Positions 37,745 through 46,867 of a DNA stretch of 64,000 bases are shown in pieces. The position numbers were made by a program, and so were the translations under genes. Below the pieces are notes generated by a model that did no database searches, was not told where the DNA came from, and worked only from the letters and a program-made list of their open reading frames with translations. Each line of letters starts with the position of its first letter. Position 1 is the stretch's first letter. Location: contig JACETR010000006.1 of the NCBI GenBank assembly GCA_013911165.1, positions 1 to 64,000 of the forward strand, in the 5' to 3' direction. This DNA comes from Planctomycetota bacterium (lineage in GTDB: Bacteria > Planctomycetota > UBA8108 > UBA1146).

Positions 37745-39531
37745 TATTCACCCCCCAATCTCTCAGGGGCTTCCCGGCGCAAGAGAATCTTGTCTTTGGG
37801 AATTTGCATAGTCCAAATCAGACGGAGCTCGCGGGATTTTCCGGGTTCGACAGTCACGCTCCAGCGCAATATTCCGTCTACGGGTTTCAGATTTTCCGGG
37901 GCGGGTTCTGTTTTTGATTTATCAATCTCAATGGAGACCGATTCGTCATCACTGACGGGGATTCTTTCCAGAATCTCAATAGTCTCCGCAGAATCCCCGT
38001 AGTTCTCCAACTTCAATCTCGTCTCAGTGCGATACTCTGTCAGTCTGCTCAGTAATCCCCTGGTTTCTTCTGACTCCACAGTGTTTCGGCTCACAACGAC
38101 CTGGTCCATCGTTCCGAGGTCCAGCGCCCATTCTTCACCCGGAGCAACAGTGTTTTCGATCCGGGTCATTCCCAGATAATCTCGACCGGCAAAAACTGAA
38201 ACTTCTCCTGCCAACAATGGCTCTTCCCCATTCAGGGAAAGCAACAATCGGCGAAAGACGGCAGTCTCCAATTCCGGAACACACCTGTGAACTGCCTTGA
38301 AGGGAATCGTATCGATGGAATAAAGGCGTCTATGTGGTGACCCGGTGGATTCCACCTGCTCTGCATGAATCGCCTCGAATACAGTCAGGAATCCGCGATC
38401 ATCCAACCCGTCTGCTGCGCCCGCTTTATCGTCCCCTTCATAGAAGAAGGCCTTGCCCCTGTCGAAAGACAATCCACCGAGAACCGGAGGTTGCTCACGG
38501 ATACGCCCCCGCTTCAGTTGTTCGGGTCTTCTCCTTGGAGACTCCTTGTCATCGACACCGTTATTGGCAAGAGGTTTGGACTTGCGGCTCATGACCGGCT
38601 CCGGCTGAAGGAATCGAGGTCTTTCAATTTTCAGTGCGGAAAGACTTCCAGGTTCCGCACCGGATTCAGGAAGGCTGGTCGAGAAGAACATCGGAACCGC
38701 AGGCCAATCTTCTCCAGTCCACTGATAAACCTCTGCATAACTTTTCAGCTGGATCTGATCTGTCTCCTCCTGAACGTGGACTTGATAAATGGGCTTCCAG
38801 ATTGCACCAGCGACCTGGTACTCCACTCTGAAGACTCCACCTTTTCCGGAGAGATCCAATGATTCGATCTCAATCACGGCCTTGTTTCTCCCGGAGTTGA
38901 CTTCGTAGGTTGCCAACTCCTGCTCAAGTTTCTGCAGTGTGGATTTGGCAACAAGAATTTTCGGTACCAACAGGATTCTCTGATCTGTTGCGTTTTTCAT
39001 TCCGCTGAGGATCAGTTCGGCCAACCCTTGCCACGCTTTTTTTGACAATGGACTGTTCACTGAAGAACCCGGTTTCTCCGGGACCAGTCCTTCAAAACGG
39101 GCTTGATGGGCGGCAAGCGTTTCATCTTGACGCTGAAGTGCAAGAAGGGATTTTTTTGCTTCCGCGATTTGACCACGAAGAACCTTCAAACTTTGAGGCT
39201 CTACAGGATCCCCGCTCGATCGACGAACCTTGACGGACAAGACCTGTACTTCACCCTCAGCAGTCACACGAATCGAAGAATCCCGCAGACTTGAGGGCAG
39301 GGGGCCCAGTTGCAACAAACGCTGCCCGGGCTCACCTTCTGGTAACGCCACGGTTCGCTCCACATTGGCGATCCCCGGGTAAACCGTGACGGATGTGATC
39401 GTCCCGGGTCTGGATTCCTGTGAGCCCGCCATGGAGGGCAACCCCCATGAAATGAGAAGCAGCAGGAAACCAACCACTGCATTTTTAATGTGTCCGGGAT
39501 ACATGACAGCCTCCTGGCTTTGGGTCTTCAA
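37744..39531 (-). CDS. DUF4139 / MuiA-family secreted protein (tandem paralog)
   Basis: ITSVTVYPGIANVERTVALPEGEPGQRLLQLGPLPSSLRDSSIRVTAEG; VEPGKSRELRLIWTM. Confidence 0.78.
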   Translation of the reverse strand: MKTQSQEAVMYPGHIKNAVVGFLLLLISWGLPSMAGSQESRPGTITSVTVYPGIANVERTVALPEGEPGQRLLQLGPLPSSLRDSSIRVTAEGEVQVLSVKVRRSSGDPVEPQSLKVLRGQIAEAKKSLLALQRQDETLAAHQARFEGLVPEKPGSSVNSPLSKKAWQGLAELILSGMKNATDQRILLVPKILVAKSTLQKLEQELATYEVNSGRNKAVIEIESLDLSGKGGVFRVEYQVAGAIWKPIYQVHVQEETDQIQLKSYAEVYQWTGEDWPAVPMFFSTSLPESGAEPGSLSALKIERPRFLQPEPVMSRKSKPLANNGVDDKESPRRRPEQLKRGRIREQPPVLGGLSFDRGKAFFYEGDDKAGAADGLDDRGFLTVFEAIHAEQVESTGSPHRRLYSIDTIPFKAVHRCVPELETAVFRRLLLSLNGEEPLLAGEVSVFAGRDYLGMTRIENTVAPGEEWALDLGTMDQVVVSRNTVESEETRGLLSRLTEYRTETRLKLENYGDSAETIEILERIPVSDDESVSIEIDKSKTEPAPENLKPVDGILRWSVTVEPGKSRELRLIWTMQIPKDKILLRREAPERLGGE

Positions 39532-40226
39532 AGTCGCTGTGAGTTCTCGAGTTGGGCAATCCGTTTTTCGAGAGCATCCAGCTTTTCTTCCAGCTGACTC
39601 AAACGATCCGAAGAAGGCTGCGGGGGGGGCGAAGAGATTGAAGTGGCAGAGATTGAAGTGGCAGGGGTTGAAGTGGCTGACGTTGTCGATTCCGGTGCTT
39701 TTTCAACCATGGCATCAAGCAGCGCAGCATCCTGCAAAAGATGGCCCCAGCGAACTCCCCTTTGAATTCCAGGTGGTGTCAGACGACGAGCCAACGGTTG
39801 ATCTTTACCGGCAAGCCCCTGCAAGACTTCGTTCAGCGCTGCCATGTCGGGTATCGATTTCATTCTTGAGGCACGGGTACGCAGCTCACCGACCGTTTGC
39901 GCGCCTCTGAGAAGAAACTCAGCCAGAACAGCCATTTCCTGTCCATTCAATTCGAGCATCCCTGTCAGTTCCTGACGGTACTTCCCCGCCCTTGAACCCG
40001 AGGCAAAGACCTGTGTCGCCAGTCCACGATTCGCAAGCGTGTTCAGGACTCCTTCGACTTCGTCTTCCATCAGCGACATCACCGGATCCCGGTTTGATTT
40101 CTGATTACAGGCCGTCACCACCTGATTCAGGGTCAAGGGGTAATACTGGGGTGTGGCGAGAGACTTCTCGATCAGCACGCCCATGACTCTTTGCTCTGCA
40201 GCATTCAACAGAGGAGGTTCAAACAT
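39528..40226 (-). CDS. yceH: DUF480/YceH family protein
   Basis: LNAAEQRVMGVLIEKSLATPQYYPLTLNQVVTACNQKSNRDPVM; ATG at 40226 (ORF to 40391). Confidence 0.9.
   Translation of the reverse strand: MFEPPLLNAAEQRVMGVLIEKSLATPQYYPLTLNQVVTACNQKSNRDPVMSLMEDEVEGVLNTLANRGLATQVFASGSRAGKYRQELTGMLELNGQEMAVLAEFLLRGAQTVGELRTRASRMKSIPDMAALNEVLQGLAGKDQPLARRLTPPGIQRGVRWGHLLQDAALLDAMVEKAPESTTSATSTPATSISATSISSPPPQPSSDRLSQLEEKLDALEKRIAQLENSQRL
39634..39678. repeat. 15-bp x 3 tandem repeat in the yceH linker
   Basis: GAGATTGAAGTGGCA / GAGATTGAAGTGGCA / GGGGTTGAAGTGGCT, encoding a TSATSTPATSISATSIS linker. Confidence 0.85.
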
Positions 40227-40412
40227 CAAAAATTCCCGTTTCCTGAATGAGGGCCTGATGCCCCAAAAGTTCACTCGACTGGCAACAAAGGTCAAATACC
40301 ACTGATCGAACATCTTAACTGAAGCAAGCGGTCCCTCTAACACGCTTTTCGGGGATCGATGACCCGCCCCTCTCCGGTTACCGTGATCCACTGATCCAGA
40401 TCAACCCCGATA

Positions 40413-41021
40413 TTGAATCCCGTTCCCACAGAGGAGAGAACCTTGAGCCGCAAACGACGCCTCGACCAACACCGGGCAGATGCGGATTCCAGAGAACAGC
40501 GCCCCCGGCCCGATCTGGTTCTCATTCTCGACAATATTCGCAGTCTGACCAATGTCGGCGCCATCTTTCGGGCCGCGGATGGCTTCGGGGTGAAAGAGAT
40601 TTACCTGTGTGGAATTACGCCGACTCCACCCCGACCTGAGATTGCGAAAATTTCTCTCGGAGCGGAAGAGACGATTCAGTGGCATCAAATGGAGGACCCT
40701 GCGGTCGCGGTACGCAAACTTCAAAATGATGGCTTTACCGTTCTCGCACTCGAACAGACTCGCGATTCCAACAGTGCCTACGATCAGGAATTCCCACACC
40801 CCCTCGCTATCGTTCTGGGACATGAGGTGGTGGGTGTGGATGAACAGGTGCTCTTCCTTTGCGACGGCAGCGTGGAAATTCCGATGTTTGGTTCTAAGCA
40901 TTCACACAATGTTGCGACCTCTTGCGGCATCGTATTGTCAGAAATCCGTCGCAAGTGGCTCACCTTCGGAGACACCCCGCCATGGCTTCAGGGTTCCGGA
41001 TCGACGGGAGAAACCGCATGA
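40413..41021 (+). CDS. SpoU/TrmH-family RNA 2'-O-methyltransferase
   Basis: LVLILDNIRSLTNVGAIFRAADGFGVKEIYLCGITPTPP...IVLGHEVVGVDEQVL...VEIPMFGSKHSHNVATSCGI. Confidence 0.92.
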   Translation: MNPVPTEERTLSRKRRLDQHRADADSREQRPRPDLVLILDNIRSLTNVGAIFRAADGFGVKEIYLCGITPTPPRPEIAKISLGAEETIQWHQMEDPAVAVRKLQNDGFTVLALEQTRDSNSAYDQEFPHPLAIVLGHEVVGVDEQVLFLCDGSVEIPMFGSKHSHNVATSCGIVLSEIRRKWLTFGDTPPWLQGSGSTGETA

Positions 41022-42004
41022 CTTCGACGGACAAGAACCACTGGATCGCAGGTCTCGATGAGGCGGGATATGGCCCCTGGCTAGGGCCCATGGTGATCGG
41101 ATTTGTTTCGCTGAAAGCACAAAAAGGAACATCCCCCAGTGCTCCATGGGATCTGGTGCCGAATCTGGGCAGGGCAGGTCGCAGGGAAAAGGGAATCATC
41201 TCTGTTGCAGATTCAAAAAAGTTGCACCGACCCGGTAAAGGAGATCTCACTCGGCTGGAGGAAGCCGTCCTCGCCTTTGTCACCATCGACCGGGGAGAAA
41301 GTCCCAAGACATTTCGCGAACTCATCGACCATCTGACCGCGGGCCGATCCGACTATCTGGATCTTTACCCCTGGTACCAGAACCAGGATTTGCCCCTTCC
41401 CTTTTCCGCCGAACCGATCGATTTGTCGGGCAAGAGCCGGAAGCTCGAACGGGGACTCGAGGCGGCGGGAATGGAGGTCAGCGAAGTGCGGGCGATCCCT
41501 CTGGAGGTTGAGGAATTCAATTCCGAAGTGACTTCCCGTGGTAGCAAAGGTGCCGTCGATGCATGGGCGATGGGTCGGTTCCTGCATTGGCTGTGGATGA
41601 TTGAGGATCGCCACAGCATTGAGGTATGGACCGATCGGCTGGGTGGAAGAGAGAGATATGGTCCATTCCTCTATCCCCTCTTTCCCGGCTGCCAATTCAA
41701 AATTCTCGAGCAAAACAAGGATGCCCAGTCCTACAGGGCGGACAATCCCGCAGGCAAGACTCTTGAAGTTCACTTCCGCAAGGAATGTGAAGATCACAGT
41801 TTCTGTACTGCACTGGCCTCCATGACCGCTAAATATCTCCGTGAATTGCACATGGTTCTGTTGAATCGCTGGTGGGCAGAACACCTTCCGGAGTTGAAAC
41901 CGACCGCCGGTTACCCCCAGGATGCCCGTCGCTTTATCTCCGAAGTCGATGAAGTGAGATCCGGTTTGGGGATCGACAAAGAGATCCTCGTTCGCAGTCG
42001 CTGA
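41018..42004 (+). CDS. divergent ribonuclease HII-like protein
   Basis: WIAGLDEAGYGPWLGPMVIGFVSL...VADSKKLH...ALASMTAKYLRELHM resemble RNase HII DEAGRGPLAGPVV / DSKxL / AAASIxAKxxRDxxM; ATG at 41018. Confidence 0.7.
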   Translation: MTSTDKNHWIAGLDEAGYGPWLGPMVIGFVSLKAQKGTSPSAPWDLVPNLGRAGRREKGIISVADSKKLHRPGKGDLTRLEEAVLAFVTIDRGESPKTFRELIDHLTAGRSDYLDLYPWYQNQDLPLPFSAEPIDLSGKSRKLERGLEAAGMEVSEVRAIPLEVEEFNSEVTSRGSKGAVDAWAMGRFLHWLWMIEDRHSIEVWTDRLGGRERYGPFLYPLFPGCQFKILEQNKDAQSYRADNPAGKTLEVHFRKECEDHSFCTALASMTAKYLRELHMVLLNRWWAEHLPELKPTAGYPQDARRFISEVDEVRSGLGIDKEILVRSR

Positions 42005-42106
42005 TCCCACAAAATGGCCTCATTGGCCCTCCTGACGCCGAAGTTGATCCTGAAGGGCCTCTCGGCTACTTTCATTGATTGATCTTTTCTCAAAAAGGAG
42101 TCTACG

Positions 42107-43819
42107 GTGGCTGATAAATCCCCATCTTCCGACCTCGAAATCGCCCGCTCTGTCCCCCTGAAGGACATCCGGGAGATCGCAGCAAATTACGGAATCGAAG
42201 AATCCGAGTTGACCCCCCATGGCCGTTTCATGGCCAAGGTGCCCCTGTCGATTCTCGATCGACTTTCTGATCGCCCCGATGGCAAGTATATCGACGTCAC
42301 CGCCATCAATCCGACTCCGTTGGGTGAGGGCAAGACTGTCACCACCATCGGTCTCGGACTCGGCCTGAACCACATTGGCAAAAAAGCAGTCTCAACGATT
42401 CGTCAGCCATCCATGGGTCCTGTTTTCGGAATCAAGGGCGGAGCTGCTGGAGGAGGTCACAGCCAAGTCATCCCCATGGAAGACTTCAACCTTCACCTGA
42501 CCGGAGATACTCATGCAGTGGGCCTGGCCAACAACCTGCTCGCAGCCTGGGTGGACACTTCCCTGTTGATGGGTAACCCCTGTGATATCGACCCTGCCAC
42601 AGTGACTTGGCGTCGTTGTCTCGATGTCAACGATCGAACCCTGCGTCAGGTCATCACAGGACTTGGTGGATCCAAAAATGGAGTCCCAAGAGAAACCGGT
42701 TTTGACATCACCAGCGCCAGTGAAGTCATGGCAATTCTGGGCCTCTCCAGAGATGCCGCCGACCTGAGAAAACGCCTTGGCAGCATCATCGTGGCCAGCA
42801 ACCGTGCAGGAGATCCGGTCACCGCAGAAGATCTTGGAGCTGCAGGAGCGATGGCGGTGGTTCTCAAGGATGCGATCCACCCGACGTTCATGCAGACACT
42901 CGAAGGGACCGGTTGTTTCGTCCATACAGGTCCCTTTGCCAATATTGCGCATGGTAACTCATCCATCGTCGCCGACCGTATCGCTCTCAAACTGTGTGAT
43001 TACGTCGTGACTGAGAGTGGTTTTGGTGCCGATATGGGGGCAGAGAAGTTCTTCAACATCAAATGCCGTGTCAGCGGCTTGAAACCGGATGCCGCAGTTG
43101 TCGTGGCAACCATCCGTGCTTTGAAAGTCCACAGTGGTCGCTTCAAGGTCGTTCCAGGCAAGCCCCTCCCTGAAGAAATGCTCAAGGAAGACGTCTCTGC
43201 CATCGAGGAAGGCATCGGAAACCTTCGCCGCCACATCGAAAACGTGGGCAAGTTTGGCGTTCCCGTGGTCGTTGCCCTTAACCGCTTCCCCACAGATTCC
43301 GATGCAGAAGTCTCTGCAGTGATCGAGTTGGCCAAACAATGCGGTGCATTTGATGCTGTTGTGTCTGACGTTCATGCCCGCGGTGGTGAAGGGGGTGCTG
43401 CTCTTGCCGAGGCGGTGGTTCGTGCCTGTGAGGAAGTACCTGCAAACTTCTCCACCCTTTACCCGGATGAAATGCCCATTAAGGAAAAGATCCAAACCGT
43501 GTGCACCGAGATCTACAGGGCAGATGGTGTCGACTTCAAACCTGCTGCACGCAAGGCGATGAGGAAATATGAAAAGTTGGGTCTCGGCCACCTGCCCGTT
43601 TGTATGGCAAAAACACAGTACTCCTTCAGTGACGATCCCAAAAAGATCGGAGCACCAGACAACTTCCGAATGACGGTCCGCGATGTTCGACTCTCTGCAG
43701 GAGCAGGATTCCTCTACGCCCTGACCGGTGACATCATGACGATGCCGGGACTCGGATCAAAGCCCGCCCTGCTGACCATTGACCTTGATGACCAGGGCCT
43801 GCCCCAGGGACTCTTCTAA
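42107..43819 (+). CDS. fhs: formate--tetrahydrofolate ligase
   Basis: DVTAINPTPLGEGKTVTTIGL, RQPSMGPVFGIKGGAAGGGHSQVIPMEDFNLHLTGD, TESGFGADMGAEKFFNIKCR; GTG start. Confidence 0.97.
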   Translation: MADKSPSSDLEIARSVPLKDIREIAANYGIEESELTPHGRFMAKVPLSILDRLSDRPDGKYIDVTAINPTPLGEGKTVTTIGLGLGLNHIGKKAVSTIRQPSMGPVFGIKGGAAGGGHSQVIPMEDFNLHLTGDTHAVGLANNLLAAWVDTSLLMGNPCDIDPATVTWRRCLDVNDRTLRQVITGLGGSKNGVPRETGFDITSASEVMAILGLSRDAADLRKRLGSIIVASNRAGDPVTAEDLGAAGAMAVVLKDAIHPTFMQTLEGTGCFVHTGPFANIAHGNSSIVADRIALKLCDYVVTESGFGADMGAEKFFNIKCRVSGLKPDAAVVVATIRALKVHSGRFKVVPGKPLPEEMLKEDVSAIEEGIGNLRRHIENVGKFGVPVVVALNRFPTDSDAEVSAVIELAKQCGAFDAVVSDVHARGGEGGAALAEAVVRACEEVPANFSTLYPDEMPIKEKIQTVCTEIYRADGVDFKPAARKAMRKYEKLGLGHLPVCMAKTQYSFSDDPKKIGAPDNFRMTVRDVRLSAGAGFLYALTGDIMTMPGLGSKPALLTIDLDDQGLPQGLF

Positions 43820-44550
43820 TGACCCGATTCTTCATGGGAACTCTTTGGCTCGTCCTCACCCTCGCTCTGGGCATCGGAGCGAGTTCCGCCTCCGTTTTCG
43901 CCGAAGAGAAGCCCTATTCGGGCCTGGTGACCATCCAAAAGGTCAACAAGGCAGAGGGGGCCCAACAGATCATCGAAGTCAAAGGAAAGAAGGGCACCCT
44001 TCAAGTCACACTGAGCAACGAAACGGTCATCGACCTCCACGCGCTCATTTCCCTCAAGGACGTGGAGCCCGGTTCAACGATTCATGTTCTGGCCAAGAAA
44101 CAGGCTGAACAGCATGGATCCGGGGGAGCCCGATACCCGCCGATGCTGGTGCAGATTCATGCCATCGTCACCGGATCCCTGAAGCCCCCTTTCGTGCCGG
44201 AGAAGCTTCAGGAACAGGGCCTGACCTGGGTCAGTGGAACACTGAAGCAGGTGGAGAATGGACGCGAACGGGATGTGGACGGATATCGACTGGGAACTTC
44301 TCTGGGAACGGAAGTTCTCAAAGTGGAGCGGGTAAAGAGTTCAAAACTGAAGAAGCGTATGAAAGTTTTTATCAGTGGTTATCTCGATGAATCCGATCGA
44401 AAAAACAAGACTCTCGATGCGGTGGAATTGATTTCCATGGCCCAGCGCTGGAAAAAATACCCGTCGACCCACGACTTCTCCAAGCGCACTCCGAAACCCC
44501 GCAAAAAGAAAAAGGACGACTCCAAAGAGGACGACGATCTTCCTTTTTAG
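43819..44550 (+). CDS. secreted uncharacterised protein with SSB-like acidic C-terminal tip
   Basis: N-terminal signal-like MTRFFMGTLWLVLTLALGIGASSASVFA; C-terminus KPRKKKKDDSKEDDDLPF; starts on the fhs stop codon. Confidence 0.75.
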   Translation: MTRFFMGTLWLVLTLALGIGASSASVFAEEKPYSGLVTIQKVNKAEGAQQIIEVKGKKGTLQVTLSNETVIDLHALISLKDVEPGSTIHVLAKKQAEQHGSGGARYPPMLVQIHAIVTGSLKPPFVPEKLQEQGLTWVSGTLKQVENGRERDVDGYRLGTSLGTEVLKVERVKSSKLKKRMKVFISGYLDESDRKNKTLDAVELISMAQRWKKYPSTHDFSKRTPKPRKKKKDDSKEDDDLPF

Positions 44551-45173
44551 GTATCTCTGAAGAAGCGGAACAGGGTTCCCTGACGCCACTTTTTGGAAAG
44601 TTCCTCAATCCAGCCTGTGGCTGGCTTTGTGGTCTCCCCGTCTCCGCCAGTCTCTGCATCAGTTTCCTCGTGGCAAATCAGGATGCCGCCACATCCCACA
44701 TGCAGGTAATCCCGCTTGCCCTTGGCGATGGAATTTCTCAGTCGAGTGCTGACTTCAAGGGATTCGTTGCACTTCTCACACTGGACTGGGTGACGTCGGT
44801 GACGCCCCCTCGCCCGCATCTGATGGGTTCTTTTTCCATTGCCGCCCAGTTCTAGAAAAATCGATTTCCATTCTGATCCATGAGCACGTGCTTTAGGCCC
44901 GGCAATGATGTGGGCCAGTTCGTGCAAGACCGTATTCCGATACTCACCGCGATTCTCGGTCAGACTGAAGATGGGAAGACTGAGACCGATCTGTCGGCGT
45001 TGGGGACAGGCATTGCCCGCACTGCTCGTCAAACGACCGCTCAGTCGAATCGTTGTCCCCTTCAGTCGATCCCGATATTTGGGAAAACGTTCCAGAACTT
45101 CGGACAGGATCTCCTCTGCCTCCACCTGGAGGTCAGCTGCGAATACTTCAGAAGTAGTGGAACTTTTCTCCAT
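44547..45173 (-). CDS. SprT-like zinc metalloprotease domain protein
   Basis: NTVLHELAHIIAGPKARAHGSEWKSIF; CEKC...GCGG zinc ribbon-like tail; ATG at 45173 (ORF to 45218). Confidence 0.85.
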   Translation of the reverse strand: MEKSSTTSEVFAADLQVEAEEILSEVLERFPKYRDRLKGTTIRLSGRLTSSAGNACPQRRQIGLSLPIFSLTENRGEYRNTVLHELAHIIAGPKARAHGSEWKSIFLELGGNGKRTHQMRARGRHRRHPVQCEKCNESLEVSTRLRNSIAKGKRDYLHVGCGGILICHEETDAETGGDGETTKPATGWIEELSKKWRQGTLFRFFRDT

Positions 45174-45186
45174 CACAACCCGATCC

Positions 45187-46161
45187 CTATTCCGCTGATC
45201 GATCGCTGAGTCGGTCAACAGCCAAATACAGGGCTTGGGTTCCCAGCTTTGCTCCCCCGGATTTCATCACTTCCCCGTAGAGTTCTCTCGCCAGTTGAAG
45301 TCCCGGCAATCGAATCCCCATGCTTTCACACTCTGAAAGAGCGATCTCCATATCCTTGACGAAGTGCTCAACGAAGAATCCGGGATCGAAATCCTCACGG
45401 AGAACTCGAGGAGCCAGATTCGTCAGCGACCAGGATCCTGCGGCTCCTCCGGAAACGCTTTGTAATACTTTTGCAGGATCGAGCCCTGATTTTCTGGCGT
45501 AGATCAATCCTTCACACATGCCGATCATGGTGCTGGCAATGATGGTCTGATTGACCATCTTCGTATGCTGCCCCGCACCCGGGCCACCCTGCAGATGAAT
45601 CTCTCCCCCCAACACTTCAAGGATGGGAAGGGCTTCCTGAAAGGCATCTTCCTCGCCCCCCACCATGATGCTGAGAGTTCCATTGCGTGCTCCCACGTCT
45701 CCGCCGGAGACTGGAGCATCCAGAAAGGTAACACCGGCCTCATCACCCTTTTCGTGAAGAGAGCGTGCGAGTGAAGGCTGACTGGTGGTCATATCGATGG
45801 CGAGACGGCACTTTCGATTTTCTTTTGTGTCGGAAAGCACTCCCCTGTCGCCGGTAAAGATCTCTTCGACATCGTCCGGGTAACCGACGATGGAGATGAC
45901 AACATCATGCTGTGCCGCCAATTCTTGGGGGCTGTCATGCCACTGCGCCCCCGAGTCCAGCAGATCCCTGGCCTTGCTTTCCGTGCGGGTATAAATGCCC
46001 ACGGTATATCCGGCCTCCAACAGGTGGGAAGCCATCGACTTCCCCATGACCCCTGTCCCGATCCAGCCCACTGATGGTTTCAAGCCGTCCTCATTTCCGC
46101 AATCAGGGCAATTCCACCCCTTTTTTCCTGAAAAGAAGTCTACACCCGGAATGCTCTCCAT
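45187..46161 (-). CDS. NAD(P)-dependent oxidoreductase, 3-hydroxyisobutyrate dehydrogenase family
   Basis: VGWIGTGVMGKSMASHLLEAGYTVGIYTRT; FLDAPVSGGDVGARNGTLSIMVGG; GPGAGQHTKMVNQ; start uncertain. Confidence 0.88.
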   Translation of the reverse strand: MESIPGVDFFSGKKGWNCPDCGNEDGLKPSVGWIGTGVMGKSMASHLLEAGYTVGIYTRTESKARDLLDSGAQWHDSPQELAAQHDVVISIVGYPDDVEEIFTGDRGVLSDTKENRKCRLAIDMTTSQPSLARSLHEKGDEAGVTFLDAPVSGGDVGARNGTLSIMVGGEEDAFQEALPILEVLGGEIHLQGGPGAGQHTKMVNQTIIASTMIGMCEGLIYARKSGLDPAKVLQSVSGGAAGSWSLTNLAPRVLREDFDPGFFVEHFVKDMEIALSECESMGIRLPGLQLARELYGEVMKSGGAKLGTQALYLAVDRLSDRSAE

Positions 46162-46273
46162 ACAGGAGGAGTCCTGACCTCGACAAATTTCATGTTCTGT
46201 GGCATGATCGACTCTTGGGCTCGCAGTATCCGGGACCCATTTGACTGATTTTCTTTTCCCAAAGAAGGACTCG

Positions 46274-46864
46274 ATGCTCTCAGCAAAAGTCAAATTTCTG
46301 GGTGAATACCTCGCCAATCCCGGGCTGATCGGAGCCGTCGCTCCGAGTGGTTCTGCCTTGGCTGCACGCATGCTCGATGGAATCTCTCTGACCCAGGCCA
46401 AAACCGTGGTCGAACTGGGACCTGGAACGGGCGTCTTCACCCGCGAGATCATGAAGCGGATTCCTGAACCCTGTCGCTTTCTGGCCATCGAAAAGAATCC
46501 CCTCTTCGCTGAAGAGCTTCAGAAGAGCGGTGACCTGACCGCGTTGACCGAAATTATCGAAGGGGATGCGGGCGATCTGGGCTCCCTGCTTCAGGAGAGA
46601 AACCTGGAAGAGGTGGATGTCGTCATCTCGGGATTGCCTTGGGCAGCATTCCCCGGCCCCCTGCAAGAACAGGTGTTGAATCAGGTTTCGGAAAAGCTCT
46701 CACCCAAAGGTTACTTTGTGACCTTTGCCTACGGAGGGATTCACCTGCTTCCCAAAGCTCGCGCCTTCCGCAAGGAACTCGAAAAACACTTCTCAAAGAT
46801 CAGCAAGACCAAAACCGTCTGGAGAAACCTGCCGCCCGCCTTTGCCTATCAATGCAGAAAGTAA
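46274..46864 (+). CDS. class I SAM-dependent methyltransferase (phospholipid N-methyltransferase-like)
   Basis: KFLGEYLANPGLIGAVAPSGSALAARMLDGISLTQAKTVVELGPGTGVFTREIM; ATG at 46274. Confidence 0.78.
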   Translation: MLSAKVKFLGEYLANPGLIGAVAPSGSALAARMLDGISLTQAKTVVELGPGTGVFTREIMKRIPEPCRFLAIEKNPLFAEELQKSGDLTALTEIIEGDAGDLGSLLQERNLEEVDVVISGLPWAAFPGPLQEQVLNQVSEKLSPKGYFVTFAYGGIHLLPKARAFRKELEKHFSKISKTKTVWRNLPPAFAYQCRK

Positions 46865-46867
46865 AAG

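Noticed and set aside
41213-42010. 265-aa - strand ORF
   Set aside because: Antisense to the RNase HII-like gene; no motif support.
42959-43591. 210-aa - strand ORF
   Set aside because: Antisense to fhs, which is near-certain.
42107-43819. fhs as evidence for a Wood-Ljungdahl cluster
   Set aside because: No other pathway genes in the window; FTHFS is common in one-carbon metabolism of heterotrophs.
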